A stretch of DNA of 64,000 nt, taken from contig NZ_LYPA01000024.1 in assembly GCF_001675045.1 (NCBI RefSeq), positions 1 through 64,000 on the forward strand. Reading direction: 5' to 3'. A program made the translations under genes and the position numbers. The notes under the pieces were generated by a model. That model was not told the origin of the DNA and made no database searches. It saw only the letters and a program-made list of their open reading frames with translations. Source of the DNA: Paenibacillus oryzae (GTDB lineage: Bacteria; Bacillota; Bacilli; Paenibacillales; Paenibacillaceae). Below, piece after piece: positions 63,020-64,000 of this stretch; the first letter of the stretch is position 1; the number at the start of each line of letters is the position of its first letter.

Positions 63020-64000
63020 ATGAGAGCAAAAAGATTACGCAAAATCGTTTTGATCGCATCTATTCTATCGCTGCTGGGAGGAATTCAAGCCGGCTATGCG
63101 CCAAGGCATCAGGTTCATGCCGCCGAGCCTGTGGCGGAGGTTGTGATTGAGGACTTTGAGGATGGAATTTCGGATGTGAAATTTAATCCTAAACGGATGT
63201 ATGAAGCTACGCTGCACCTGGAGGAGGATGAGAAGCGGGTAAGGAACGGCAGGTATTCCGCCCGAATTGATTACGATATGATCGGCATTGTGGACAATCC
63301 CTCCCAAATCGAGGTTGGGTACAATGCGGGGCGCATCCCGGTTGAACAATACCCCCAAAAGGTAGGGATGTGGGTATATGGAAACGATGAAGGACATTTG
63401 CTGACAACTAAATTCAGAGATAAAAACGGCTCCTCATTCCAAGCGGAATTTTATGATGAAACCAACGACGGGATCAACTGGAGCGGCTGGAAATATGTCC
63501 AGGCGGATGTGCCGCAGGGGAAAGCTGCGCCTATTGTCCTTGAGCTGTTTTTTCAATTGAAGCAATCCAATATGGCCCTAAAAAATAAAGGCTCTATCTG
63601 GATCGACGATATTACCTTCATTTACGGTGAATCAAACGAGGATAAAGAGGTTCCAACCATTAAAGCGATCTCCCCCCTCGAAAATGATGTTTTGAGCGCG
63701 CCGCTTGACGAGCTGAAGGTTGAGCTGGCCGACAATGGGTCGGGCTTGGATTTGACCACATTATCGGTTCGTTTGGATGGCGCCGATATTACGAATGAAA
63801 CGAGCTATAACCCGGAAACTAATCTGTTGACTTATCCGGGCGGGCTGGTGGATGGCGGATATCATGAGCTTGCCCTGGAGGTAAAGGACAACAACGGGAA
63901 CCCGGCTGAAAAAAAGGTGGCTTTTGCAATAAACGCAGGTGAACGCTTGATCATGACCGCCGATAATGAAGCGGTAAGCAACGATATTTATCCCGTAAAG
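63020..64000 (+). CDS. secreted multidomain protein (partial, runs off the window)
   Basis: Open frame of 327 codons without stop up to the window end. ATG 63020 has AAGGGGG upstream. A signal peptide (KIVLIASILSLLGGIQA, ending near HAAEP) is followed by a carbohydrate-binding-like beta domain (~40-210, EVVIEDFEDG and SIWIDDITFIYGE are typical ends of such jelly rolls). After that comes an Ig-like segment (~215-310, IKAISPLENDV, LEVKDNNGNPAEKKVAF). The C-terminal catalytic part, if any, lies outside. In related genomes such N-termini precede metallophosphoesterases or glycosidases, but that cannot be decided here. Confidence 0.85.
   Translation, partial: MRAKRLRKIVLIASILSLLGGIQAGYAPRHQVHAAEPVAEVVIEDFEDGISDVKFNPKRMYEATLHLEEDEKRVRNGRYSARIDYDMIGIVDNPSQIEVGYNAGRIPVEQYPQKVGMWVYGNDEGHLLTTKFRDKNGSSFQAEFYDETNDGINWSGWKYVQADVPQGKAAPIVLELFFQLKQSNMALKNKGSIWIDDITFIYGESNEDKEVPTIKAISPLENDVLSAPLDELKVELADNGSGLDLTTLSVRLDGADITNETSYNPETNLLTYPGGLVDGGYHELALEVKDNNGNPAEKKVAFAINAGERLIMTADNEAVSNDIYPVK

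Overview
The window looks like the chromosome of a Paenibacillus-type member of the Bacillales. The base composition is mixed and moderate in GC, and strong AGGAGG-type ribosome binding sites are used throughout, often with GTG or TTG starts. The gene order hprK-lgt-ppaX-yvoF / hisZGDBHFI / TPR gene / trxB / rapZ / yvcK / whiA / crh, followed by cggR-gap-pgk-tpiA-gpmI-eno and secG-rnr-smpB-ssrA, is a classic Bacillales arrangement. Nothing here is typical phage or plasmid DNA.

Layout. Positions 1-36 are the 3' tip of a 23S rRNA gene. A spacer without 5S rRNA follows, then six tRNA genes (Met, Val, Asp, Phe, Tyr, Lys). Positions 0.9-5.2 kb hold a PucR-like regulator, an MsmX-type sugar ABC ATPase, a Crp/Fnr regulator and an unrecognised protein. 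Positions 5.3-8.7 kb hold HPr kinase, prolipoprotein diacylglyceryl transferase, PpaX and an acyltransferase. Positions 9.0-16.1 kb hold the histidine operon (no hisA between hisH and hisF) and a PRPP synthetase gene. Positions 16.3-23.7 kb hold the TPR-trxB-glcK-rapZ-yvcK-whiA-crh block. Facing it are a formate/nitrite-type channel with lactate dehydrogenase, then clpP with a CtsR operator. Positions 26.6-29.4 kb hold a HAD hydrolase, a metallophosphoesterase and a small unknown gene. Positions 30.0-37.2 kb are the CggR-controlled glycolytic operon. Positions 37.4-45.9 kb hold a TIM-barrel protein, murC, secG, rnr (RNase R with a very long Gly/Arg-rich tail), a cold-shock gene, smpB and ssrA. 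Positions 45.9-46.8 kb are a tiny AbrB/Doc toxin-antitoxin island between ssrA and a decayed copy of the ssrA 3' end. Positions 46.9-48.8 kb hold an ECF sigma factor and a DUF4179-like anti-sigma protein. Positions 49.3-57.9 kb are a carbohydrate uptake cluster (lipoprotein, two permeases, two esterases, MFS, membrane-bound AraC regulator). Positions 58.2-61.1 kb hold a secreted GH6-FN3-FN3-CBM3 cellulase. Positions 61.9-62.9 kb hold a phosphotransferase with an elaborate leader. A secreted protein runs off the end from 63020.

How it fits together. Carbon control runs through the window: HprK and Crh (CcpA corepressor branch), glucokinase, YvcK/RapZ, CggR, and candidate cre sites at cggR, the sugar-uptake cluster and the cellulase. 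The uptake cluster at 49-58 kb has no ATPase of its own, and the MsmX-type ATPase at 2.2 kb is the obvious candidate partner.

The most unusual signal is non-coding. Three intergenic regions carry arrays of 14-bp imperfect palindromes (GGNCR-N4-YGNCC) at fixed distances of 51, 61 and 51 bp, the longest with six copies. The steps differ by about one helical turn, which points to a DNA-binding array or a regular RNA structure. Other leads are the fossil ssrA island, the SD sequence at the predicted extreme 5' end of the cellulase transcript, the leader-peptide region before the phosphotransferase, a nested stem structure between hisD and hisB, the missing hisA and 5S genes, and a Crh protein that has His15. 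All calls come from reading the sequence alone; no database search was possible.
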